The position numbers and the translations under genes are program-made. DNA of 64,000 nucleotides from JAWPMT01 sp965242775. GTDB lineage: Bacteria; Bacteroidota; Bacteroidia; Cytophagales; Cyclobacteriaceae. This document shows, piece after piece, positions 43,823 to 52,100 of the stretch. The notes beneath the pieces are model-generated. The model did no database searches and had not been told where the DNA came from. It saw only the letters and a program-made list of their open reading frames with translations. The DNA is taken from positions 124,001-188,000 of the forward strand of contig CBDETI010000024.1 in assembly GCA_965242775.1 (NCBI GenBank), read 5' to 3'. Position 1 is the first letter of the stretch, and the number at the start of each line of letters is the position of its first letter.

Positions 43823-44446
43823 CTAATCGTCAATTTCAAACCGAAGTGGTGCGTAGTAGGTTGCTTTGAAACCGACGAGGCCGTACATGGTCTCGCCCGG
43901 CTGTATGTCCTTGCTCAACAAATTATTCTTTGCCAACTCCTTCGTAAACTTCAGGTTGGCATCGCTGGCCTGTATCATGTTGCCAAGGCCAATAGGTAAT
44001 CCAACAGGAAGAATTAAGTTGTTGCAATCATCCCCCTGGCAGCTCCCGAAGTTCATCCACCAGAGTAGATAGAGCAGATAACTGGCAGGATTCTGCTTGA
44101 GTTGATGGCCGACAATCTCCGGTTCCAGCGGATAGAGTCGCTGGTCTGAGGCGTAGACCGCTACGTCATTGCGGAAAGACAGGGGGGTTGCGCCATTATT
44201 GGTAACCTTGACCCCAACCAGCTGAATTCTACGTTTGGTTTCTTTCTTTGCATATTTCTTGTTCCCACCTTCAGCCAATACGTTGTATTTGTACTCGAAT
44301 ACCACATTGTCGTGAGTTTGCTTCCCGATATAAAGAAGCTTATCCGGATTGATATTTCGATAACTTGAGGCACAGGAGGAGAGCCATATAAGTATTACCA
44401 GGTGCAGACCTAGCCTGCCCTTAGTTGATGTTTGTTTTAGGATCAT
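43823..44446 (-). CDS. Lipoprotein of unknown function
   Basis: From ATG 44446 the 207-residue protein has a lipoprotein signal (LVILIWLSSCASS), a beta-rich middle (VGVKVTNNGATPLSF), and a Cys pair (FGSCQGDDCNN) in a membrane-like or hydrophobic loop (YLLYLLWWMNF). I recognise no family. A 83-bp element shared with two other loci lies 115 bases upstream. Confidence 0.55.
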   Translation of the reverse strand: MILKQTSTKGRLGLHLVILIWLSSCASSYRNINPDKLLYIGKQTHDNVVFEYKYNVLAEGGNKKYAKKETKRRIQLVGVKVTNNGATPLSFRNDVAVYASDQRLYPLEPEIVGHQLKQNPASYLLYLLWWMNFGSCQGDDCNNLILPVGLPIGLGNMIQASDANLKFTKELAKNNLLSKDIQPGETMYGLVGFKATYYAPLRFEIDD

Positions 44447-44560
44447 TTGGTGTCTTGCGGGCATGCTTGCAGCTGGCCCGAGCTGGAACTAACGTCCCAA
44501 CTTCAAGCCATTTATCCTGCTTCGCGAGTGTGTCAATGTCCCATGGTTACCCGCTTTTAT

Positions 44561-44643
44561 TGTGTTTTGGTACTAGCAATGATATCATGCTTAACCGATT
44601 CCTGAAATACCCACATCTGGGTATTTTTAGTATCAACACCAAG
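44561..44643 (-). promoter_or_regulatory. Shared approximately 80-bp upstream element, copy 1
   Basis: Contains a perfect palindrome AAATACCCA-CATC-TGGGTATTT (44605-44626). On the minus strand it starts CTTGGTGTTGATACTAAAAA and ends with a TATCATTG (-7-like) segment before TAGTACCAA. It is the same length (83 bases) as copy 2 with strong identity, and sits upstream of the lipoprotein gene 43823-44446 in the same orientation. The remaining gap to 44888 holds no gene I can support. Confidence 0.6.
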
Positions 44644-44888
44644 CTTTTTTGCAACATTTGCATGCCTGACGGTACTTTTTCGCAACATATGGTACTATTT
44701 TTTGATTCGGACACCTCACGCAACGTGTGATGCTAATTGAGAAATATGAAGACTTCCCTTTTTCCAAACGGTTAGTCGAGTGTGGCCGCGTCAGGGGAGT
44801 GGTCCGCAGAAGCTAGGAATTTGTCTCTCGGCATTTAGGAACTGCGATATGCTAAAAAGGTATGCACGCTACACCGGGCTGGCATCAT

Positions 44889-45455
44889 TCACTCCCAATT
44901 CAACGCAAAGCAAAACCCCGCTTCAATTAATATGGGAAGCGGGTCTTTCAAATCCGCGACCCGCCGATCGCTTTTTACAGTTGCTTTATCTTGTTTAAAT
45001 CTGTCTGATCGCAAGGGCACCAGCAAACCGATGTTCCAATAGTTGCCTTCTGATCGTGGAAGATCGATTTTCAGGCCTGTACCGAAAGTGATACCGGAGT
45101 AAACCTTGTTATAATGTCTTAAACCATCGATTTTTATGACAGCATTGGTACCATACATTCCTGAAAAATACAGTTGCGTATTATTCTGACTTTGAAAGAT
45201 CGCCCGGCAGCCAACCTGATAACCCAGATTCACCAGCTGATAGCCAAGCCCTGCAAATAGCTGCAAACCGTCTGAAAAATTCCCCGCAAATTGGAAGCCG
45301 AAACCACCGTAAGGTAGGCCCAGGCCGAATCCAAAAGAGCTTTGGCCTTTTTGAGAACTTAGGGGATGCTCTTGAGAGTTCCCGAGGAAACTCCAGCTCA
45401 AGCAGATTAGTAATATGACTACTTTGCTTGCGGATTTGTACTTGCGGAAGATCAT
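44889..45455 (-). CDS. Exported beta-barrel-like protein
   Basis: From ATG 45455 (MIFRKYKSASK) the 188-residue protein has a signal peptide (VVILLICLSWSFLGNSQ) and a glycine- and aromatic-rich strand pattern (FGFGLGLPYGGFGFQFAGN, GLGYQLVNLGYQVGC) ending in FCFALNWE, like a small outer-membrane barrel. The family is not recognised. Copy 2 of the shared 83-bp element lies 102 bases upstream. Confidence 0.58.
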   Translation of the reverse strand: MIFRKYKSASKVVILLICLSWSFLGNSQEHPLSSQKGQSSFGFGLGLPYGGFGFQFAGNFSDGLQLFAGLGYQLVNLGYQVGCRAIFQSQNNTQLYFSGMYGTNAVIKIDGLRHYNKVYSGITFGTGLKIDLPRSEGNYWNIGLLVPLRSDRFKQDKATVKSDRRVADLKDPLPILIEAGFCFALNWE

Positions 45456-45556
45456 TATGGTGAAAGTGCTGAGACGGTATGACTCAAGCCGAAACTGCAA
45501 ACCCAGGTAGGACTATTAGCCAGGAGCTTGGTCAACATCAGATGGTTAATTAGAAA

Positions 45557-45639
45557 TGTGTCTTGGTACCAGCAATATTATCATGCTTATCCGGTTCCGG
45601 GAATACCCAGATTTGGGTATTTTTAGTATCAACACCAAG
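45557..45639 (-). promoter_or_regulatory. Shared approximately 80-bp upstream element, copy 2
   Basis: Aligns over its full 83 bases with copy 1. Palindrome AATACCCA-GATT-TGGGTATT (45602-45621). The flanking CTTGGTGTTGATACT and the TAATATTG (-7-like) segment are kept. It lies upstream of the small barrel gene 44889-45455, same orientation as copy 1. The gap from 45640 to 45940 shows no gene I can support. Confidence 0.6.
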
Positions 45640-45940
45640 AAATGAATGATTTTTCGAGACTATATAGATCATAATTCAACTTATGGTATCTTTTTAACAT
45701 CTCGATAAACCACTTATAGTACCTGTACCCGTGGGCTCAATTGCAAAAATTGACAATTTGCGGTTGCCTCTAAACAGGTGCTTTCTGTTCAACCTTAGAA
45801 TTCATTACTTGCGAAGAACAGTGGAAAACTTAGGGAGCTGGATTATGGCAGTGGAGGGATGGAGATTCTCCAGATAACATCGCCACTTTTGATTGAAACC
45901 CTCGCTCATCAATGTGACGACCGTTCTTTTCTCCGAATTA

Positions 45941-47347
45941 TTAGAATGGCTTGAAGATCGTTTCGGGTTTCTCAGATCGCAATCTGCCATAAAACTCTAT
46001 GGCGTATCTATCCGTCATCCCCGCGATATAGTCACAAATTATTCGCTGCCGCATTTGGGTCGGGCAGCTTTCAAAACATTCGCGATGATCATGCGGCATT
46101 AATTGATACCCATTGCCGGTATTTAAGGCTTTGAAGATCGTAGAAACAATCTCTTTCCCTCTGTATTCAGCAATTCGCAATTTTGAGGAGACAATCTGGC
46201 TTTCAAAGGTGAAAGTCTTTAACACTTCTACTTTTTTCCTCATATCCTCATCGAGCCGTACGGTGGACAAGGCCGGGCAGTCTTTATTGAGTTCGAAATT
46301 TATTGCCCGAATAAAGGACCCGACCAGACTGGAGGTTAGCTCGGTTCGGTAGTGACCGTCAGTTGCAAAAAGATTTGATGATCCAAAAGCCAGTTCCGCT
46401 GTTTTAATGGACAAGCCCAAAAAATGCTCCTTTGGCACGGAATCCTCTGATGTAGTAACAAATATTTTACCGAATATGTCGAAAAGTACGTCTCGGACAT
46501 CACTGGAACTAAATGAGCTGCCAAATGACTCGGACATCTTAGAAGCAACTTTCGATACGACCGATTCATCCGCAAAAAGAATCTTGAAAGGCGTATAAAA
46601 TCCCGCTTTCAAACCATCCTCAAGATCATAGTTGGAATAGGCGATATCGTCGGCAATATCCATGATCTGGCATTCGATTGTCTTAAAACCGGAGATATCG
46701 GAATCACCGGTTACATGTTTTTTGATGCTTGCCACCAGGTCCTTTTCGGACTCGTAATACCCTTTAATAGGTTTATTCTTATCATCCTCTTCCCGCTGAT
46801 TCTTGGCAAAAGGAATGACCTTATCATATTTAAGAATTGAAGCCAGGGACCGATAGGTAAGGTTGAGGCCGACCCGCATGTCTTTGCCTTTCTTGAATTT
46901 TTCTGCGACTATGTGCTTTTTTTCAAGTCTTGATAATATTCTAAGTGTCTGTGCATTGCCCTCGAAACCTCCATAATCCCGCATGCATTCATCCAAAGCC
47001 GCCTCACCCTGATGGCCAAAAGGGGGATGGCCTAAATCGTGCGAAATACCGGCCAATTCGCACATGTCTGTATCGACCTGGTACTCGGAATCTTTGATAA
47101 ACGTGTTATTGATCCTGATTGCAATGGACTTTGCAATCTGTGCCACTTCCAGTGAGTGGGTAAGGCGATTACGAAAAAAATCGGATTCTGAACCCGGATA
47201 GAGTTGTGTTTTTCCCTGAAGGCGGCGAAAGGAAGGACAGTGAATTACTCGTGCGTAATCTTTGCGGAAAGGAGTCCTGTACTCCTCAGATTCTACTGTC
47301 TTCGGAGGAAAGGTTTTGAGTCGTTTTTTGTCAGTATCCCGATACAT
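45941..47347 (-). CDS. dgt: Deoxyguanosinetriphosphate triphosphohydrolase (dGTPase)
   Basis: The 468-residue protein has the HD metal sites of dGTPase: RLTHSLEVAQIAKSIA, the SHDLGHPPFGHQGEAAL motif and a later MDIADDIAYSNYDLEDG. It hydrolyses dGTP to deoxyguanosine and triphosphate. Homologues act in nucleotide pool control and, in some cases, phage defence. The preceding RRLQGKTQLYP is typical for the family. A possible 49-residue gene lies just upstream on the same strand. Confidence 0.92.
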   Translation of the reverse strand: MYRDTDKKRLKTFPPKTVESEEYRTPFRKDYARVIHCPSFRRLQGKTQLYPGSESDFFRNRLTHSLEVAQIAKSIAIRINNTFIKDSEYQVDTDMCELAGISHDLGHPPFGHQGEAALDECMRDYGGFEGNAQTLRILSRLEKKHIVAEKFKKGKDMRVGLNLTYRSLASILKYDKVIPFAKNQREEDDKNKPIKGYYESEKDLVASIKKHVTGDSDISGFKTIECQIMDIADDIAYSNYDLEDGLKAGFYTPFKILFADESVVSKVASKMSESFGSSFSSSDVRDVLFDIFGKIFVTTSEDSVPKEHFLGLSIKTAELAFGSSNLFATDGHYRTELTSSLVGSFIRAINFELNKDCPALSTVRLDEDMRKKVEVLKTFTFESQIVSSKLRIAEYRGKEIVSTIFKALNTGNGYQLMPHDHRECFESCPTQMRQRIICDYIAGMTDRYAIEFYGRLRSEKPETIFKPF

Positions 47348-47371
47348 TCCAATAGATGAAATGTATCAAAT

Positions 47372-47521
47372 CTAACCTTGGGATTTTTTAATTACAACGG
47401 TTGCGTTAGATTTCACCTCATACTTGCCTCTAATAGATTTCGGCACATAACTGCTAGAAGCTGCCGCCGACTTCAACGCTGAAATAAAAGTTTGCTTCGC
47501 AACTTTTGCCATAACATCCAT
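47372..47521 (-). CDS. Possible 49-residue basic protein upstream of dgt
   Basis: A frame from ATG 47521 (or 47512, MAKVAKQTFISAL) to TAG at 47372 gives a basic, coding-looking peptide with KSAAASSSYVPKSIRGKYEV and a closing VVIKKSQG. It lies 24 bases before dgt on the same strand, which suggests a shared transcript. I know no family. Codon use looks like its neighbours, but no other support exists. Confidence 0.4.
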   Translation of the reverse strand: MDVMAKVAKQTFISALKSAAASSSYVPKSIRGKYEVKSNATVVIKKSQG

Positions 47522-47701
47522 TTTTGCTTCAAATTAAGGTCTTTTTTCCATAACCGAAAGAAGACCAGCCATGTTTTCGAAACGCCCTTTGACGTTACTA
47601 GAGAAATACTGGCTCAAACGGTCATGCCCTTCTATTAATAAAAACGCCTACATCGACCTCTGTGTTCCCCGCCAATCCCAGAATAAAAAGCTTGTTTGTG
47701 C

Positions 47702-47884
47702 CTATGCCGTTTTCTTTTCCACTCTCAGATGGGTCCCGATAATAAGATGGACGTGGCAAAACCTCAAACTCTCCAGCAGTATCTCCGAATATTCAGGTCG
47801 CACGAACAGATCAATCCAACGAACGGTAGCAAAACTCACAAAGTGCAGCTTGGTCTGATCTCTAAACTTGTATTTCCTACTCAA
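47702..47884 (-). pseudogene. Remnant of a REP-associated (Y1) transposase
   Basis: The frame gives the N terminus of a common Bacteroidetes RAYT: MSRKYKFRDQTKLHFVSFAT then VRWIDLFVRPEYSEILLESL. It then jumps from LRFC directly to HVHLIIG, the HUH motif, meaning about 20 codons between are deleted. The frame ends soon after at RVEKKTA. The C-terminal tyrosine part is missing. It is a decayed transposase at the edge of the toxin cassette. The rest of 47522-47945 holds no gene. Confidence 0.72.
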
Positions 47885-47945
47885 TGCTACAATTTCGTTG
47901 TTATGAGCACAAGCGGACGCTTGCGCTAGTTGGGGGACTTTCGTT

Positions 47946-48494
47946 TCAATTACTTAATCGCTTCTCAGCAATTTTATATTTCTGTTTGTATGAGGCTGGC
48001 AGATTCTCTTCATTTACCGACTTCAAGTGTTTGATAACATCTAGGTAATTACCTTCCTTCCATGCTTTATTAGCAGCATCCAAAGATTGCTCTTCTATTA
48101 GTTTTGAGGTATATAACTCACTTCTGGATTGATCAAAGCTTTCTAAATCATTCAGATTACTTTTATCCCCTAGCAAAATTCCCGCTCCTTCATTTGTGAA
48201 GAACCTATAGACATTATTGACAAAATTTTCCTGTGAGAGGTTGTTAAACTGTAAATCGGAATTAAAAAATTCCTTCATAACCTGATCGTCCATCTCAACA
48301 TAATTATGCGACTGCTTTGATCCTAGCCAAAATGTATTTGAGTTCTCTCTCTCATTATGAGCAAGCGAGACATGTAATATCCTAGACTCGTAGTATGTAG
48401 CATCCTTTATTTGCTCTGTTATTTCAAGCCCGTATTTAGTAAACAGGGAATGCAATTTTTCTGATATGAGCTGATTAAAATCCATTTGATTCAT
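47946..48494 (-). CDS. Probable immunity protein for the orphan RHS tip
   Basis: The 182-residue protein has no signal peptide and is acidic to neutral with a helical C-terminal half (AANKAWKEGNYLDVIKHLKS), which looks TPR-like. It starts 3 bases after the stop of the orphan toxin tip. In polymorphic-toxin loci the gene right after a tip normally encodes the immunity protein. I do not recognise the family, so this is by position. The base composition is more AT-rich than in the core genome region. Confidence 0.6.
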   Translation of the reverse strand: MNQMDFNQLISEKLHSLFTKYGLEITEQIKDATYYESRILHVSLAHNERENSNTFWLGSKQSHNYVEMDDQVMKEFFNSDLQFNNLSQENFVNNVYRFFTNEGAGILLGDKSNLNDLESFDQSRSELYTSKLIEEQSLDAANKAWKEGNYLDVIKHLKSVNEENLPASYKQKYKIAEKRLSN

Positions 48495-48497
48495 CGT

Positions 48498-48818
48498 TTA
48501 AAAACCCGGTGGAACCCAAGCTCCCATTCCCTGATTAAAAGTCCAACCACGGCTCTTCAATAAATACCTTTCAGCATTCAGGAATCCACCTGTAGACTCA
48601 AGTGCTCCATTTGGTTTAAGGTAGCTATCAAAAATTGGCCGTCCATGTCTCATTTCCTGTCTAAGGAAACCAGAGTTTTGCTTCCAGTTAAGCTTCGGAG
48701 TTCCTTGATTTGGTAAGTTCAAGAATCTATCTCCACTCTTCCATGTACTTTTCAACGCCTGAGGACTTTTATGCTTAAATAGATTTAGTCCACCTTGCGT
48801 ACCCGTCCTAGCGGCAAC
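48498..48818 (-). pseudogene. Orphan RHS C-terminal toxin tip without a start codon
   Basis: The frame is open from just after a TAA (48819-48821) to the stop at 48498 and has no start codon before a TTG at 48755. It encodes 106 residues beginning VAARTGTQGGLNLFKHKS, the kind of junction seen where RHS tips begin, followed by LPNQGTPKLNWKQNSGFLR, GRPIFDSYLKPNGALES and RGWTFNQGMGAWVPPGF. I recall similar tips at the C end of Bacteroidetes RHS proteins. It follows the immunity gene by 5 bases. It is a displaced cassette that would need recombination with the RHS gene to be used. Confidence 0.72.
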
Positions 48819-48823
48819 TTAAG

Positions 48824-49150
48824 CTAGCCTTGCCGTTCCAATGCACCTATGATTACATACTTACTATTTTTCTCTAACTCTTCTTCACTTTGATTTTCAT
48901 AATCGTTGGTCAAAACTAAAGCGCCTCCTACAGTACCTTTTAAATTATCTAATTCTTGACCTTCATATCTACTTTTTAACACAAGCAATTCACCTTCGCC
49001 TTCTTCAAATTTTAACAAATGGTCTGATTTAAATATCAAACAGGTTGAAGATAAAACTTTAACAATTACACCTATAATTAAATTTATCCCAGCTGGACTT
49101 TCAAAGTCCCATGGTTCACTAACAATTATTTTATATTTATCCATCGCCAT
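48824..49150 (-). CDS. Probable immunity protein for the RHS toxin tip
   Basis: The roughly 108-residue protein, from ATG 49150 (MAMDKYKII), has a central hydrophobic beta segment (GINLIIGVIVKVLSS) and an acidic body. It is placed directly after the RHS toxin gene; a GTG start at 49156 would overlap the toxin stop in GTGA. Toxin-then-immunity order with overlap is the usual pattern for polymorphic toxins. The family is not recognised. Confidence 0.65.
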   Translation of the reverse strand: MAMDKYKIIVSEPWDFESPAGINLIIGVIVKVLSSTCLIFKSDHLLKFEEGEGELLVLKSRYEGQELDNLKGTVGGALVLTNDYENQSEEELEKNSKYVIIGALERQG

Positions 49151-49152
49151 TT

Positions 49153-52100
49153 TCACCTAAGGGGTTGAATATTAAAGATGTTCACTCTAACAGGATCGGT
49201 AGTTAAAAATTCTGCTCCACGTCCTGATTGACCAAATGCTGGTCTTACTTTAGTACCGTTTCTTAAAAGATGTGGGTTATTTCGAATACTAAACTCGATC
49301 CTATGAGTTGGTCTTGTCGGTAATGCCAAACGTTGTTGAGCTCTGGCACCCGATCTAAAAACATCCTTTGTAAAAAAAGTCTCTCCAGGCCTACCACCAC
49401 GTAGTAAACCAGTGTTCTTAATGGCATTTATTTCTCCTTGTGTTACGTACCTAAACGCGTTACCACTTCCCTTAGCGGCCCTATTGCTCGCTCTGAACAA
49501 ATTGAACGCCGACCTACCAACCTGCCCAAACTTAAATATAGGGGCAATCGTTGCCAAATTAAAGGTTGCATCAGCAGCGGAAGTAGGTGTACCATATGTA
49601 TCTGTGCCCGTAAATAAGGCCTTGACGCTGTTGACTGCAATAGCTAATGGATTGAATTTATTGATTTCATATGCAATGTCAGAAGCTGCTTTGAACCAGC
49701 CTCCTGAGGCTGCTACCGGCCCACTAGCTGCTGCTTGCATAGGATTCGCAATGGTCGCAACAGAACTTGGTAACTGTGGAGCGGCTGTCGGTAATGGCGA
49801 AGCACCAATAGAGCTAACATTAGGTGGTAGGGGGTAGGGTGAGGGTTGTGAAGGCAAGGAAGTACCAAAATTGTTTCCTACAATTTCCAAATTGCCATTA
49901 TTGAATTTCGTGAATTCAAAGTGTGGTTGACTTAGCCCTACTTGGCCCGAACTCGCCAAAGCCGAACTAATGGCACTTGATCCCGAAACCGCAGTAAACC
50001 CATAAACAGTCGCCGCTGTAACCGCTGTAGCTGCAACTACTGTAGTTACAACTGCGGCAGCTGTGATGGCCGTGGCCGTTACCGTCACAGCCTTGAGTAT
50101 AAGCGGAATCGCCGTAATAAGCGGAATCGGAATATGCCCCGAAGGATCTGAATACGAAAGCGGATTATTGAATGCATAGGCATATCGATTGAGGCTTTGT
50201 GTCTGGTGATCATTGTAGGGGGTATAGGTATCCGCTGAAAGCATCCGACCCAACACCGGATCATACACTCTTCCATTCATATTGATCAATGAGAAAATTC
50301 CTAAGTGCTCATGTCCAGTATAGCCCCGGTCTTGCATTTCGGCAGTTCCCAGGTAGGTATCCCAATTGTTAGAATCCCTGCGTTTACCCCAGGCATCGAA
50401 TGAATACTTTTCCAGGATGTTGCCCTGGGTGTCTGTGATGGCGCAGATGCTACCCAAGTGGTCTTTGATCAGGTAATGTAGGCTGCTGCCTGTTGCAGAT
50501 CCCTCCGTTTTCGTCGTATAAATCGCAACTGCACCTTCGCCTCCAAAAACATAGTGTTGCCGCGTAGTGGAAACAATGCTGGATCCCACCTCTACTATTT
50601 CCTCTTCGTACAAGTCACCCACAAACCGCTTGGTAATTGTACTATCTCCCAAGGTTGTTACCGTCACCTTACGCTCATGGTCCACACCATAGCTAAAGCC
50701 AATGGTGGCATTACTCAGAATTCCGCGTGCCTCTGATATCTGTGCTACTTTGTCATAGCCTGTATAGGTAATATCTTGTGTAGCAGTTGGAACATTCACT
50801 CCGCTATTGAGTGTCAAGCTACTGATCGCATGAGGGCCTCCACTCCCGTTGTAGGCATAAGTACCCACATCAGACTTGGACGTGATATTGCCCAAAGCAT
50901 CGTAGACTACCGTTAATTGTCCATAGTTCTTCCCGACAATACTGGCATTCGTTAGGCGATTGAGATTATCATAGGTGAACCGCTCGGTCAATCCAGTACC
51001 GCCATCAGCCAAATGATCGATCCTAGTCGTCAGGTTACTCAGGTTATCGTATTTGTAGCTTTCCACTTGCAGATCAACACTCCCTTTAGTGGTATTAATC
51101 GATTCCAGGGTTCCGGTCTTCAAGTTGAAAAAGCGGTCCGTTTGCATTGCACCATTGTGCATGGTGTAGGAAGTAACCTGCCCCAATTGGTTGTGACTCG
51201 TAGCCTGCCAGTAGGTGGTATCTCCGGCTACGGATTTCACGGAAGCTAGAAAGCCATTAGTATAGGCATACTTTACCGCAAATCCTCCTGGATAGGTAAT
51301 CTGGTTCAGTCGATTGTCTTGATAGCTTACTTCGGTTCGGTAGGTCTGCTGGCCAAACTCCTCTTCAATTCCCTGCAAACGAAAAAGGTTGTCATAATTA
51401 TAGGTCTTTGAAATGCCATTGGTATTTGTGATGGCCCTAACAGCTCCCAGGTTACTGGTATGATCGAACGTCCAGGTGGTCGTTTCTCCGGCAATCACCC
51501 TTTCTGTAATCCTACCCAGCACATCGTATTGAAACCTGGTGGTTACACCGGCTTCGTCCGTCTGCTCCAGCACTTCACCAAAGGCATTGTATACCTTGCT
51601 GATAACTCCAAGGTCAGGATCATCGACCCGTATATTATTGCCGACATTATCATAGGTAAAGGCAGTTACATTCCCTCCCGGATCAGTAACCGTTGCTATT
51701 TCTCCATTGGGGTGGTAAGTAAAACCTAGTGTATTATTATCTCCATCTGTACTGAGAATCGTTTGCCCCAATTGATTGACCAGCGTCTTGGTAATCTTAT
51801 TCCTGGCATCTGTGCTGACAGTCTCCAAGCCATTGTAGTCGTTTGTGGTTATTCTCCCGGCCGCATCTGCGACCTTGTTGGGCCTGCCAATCGCATCATA
51901 AGAGTGGGTAATCCATTGCGTCTCTCCGCCGGAATAAGGAAGTGACGATTGGGCCAATTGCCCCCTGGAACTATACTTCTGATCAACTGTAACAGTTCCC
52001 GAAAAAGAAGGGCTAACGCTCCGTACTTCTCGATTGAGTCGATCGTAGTAGGTCGTGCTCACGCCTTGAGTTGAATGATTTACTCGCACATAATACCTTG

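Noticed and set aside
44927..44960. GCGGGTC/GACCCGC hairpin as a terminator
   Set aside because: It lies inside the coding sequence of the small barrel protein and has no adjacent T run at the expected distance.
47571..47858. Plus-strand frame of 95 codons
   Set aside because: It is the antisense of the transposase remnant and has no protein-like pattern.
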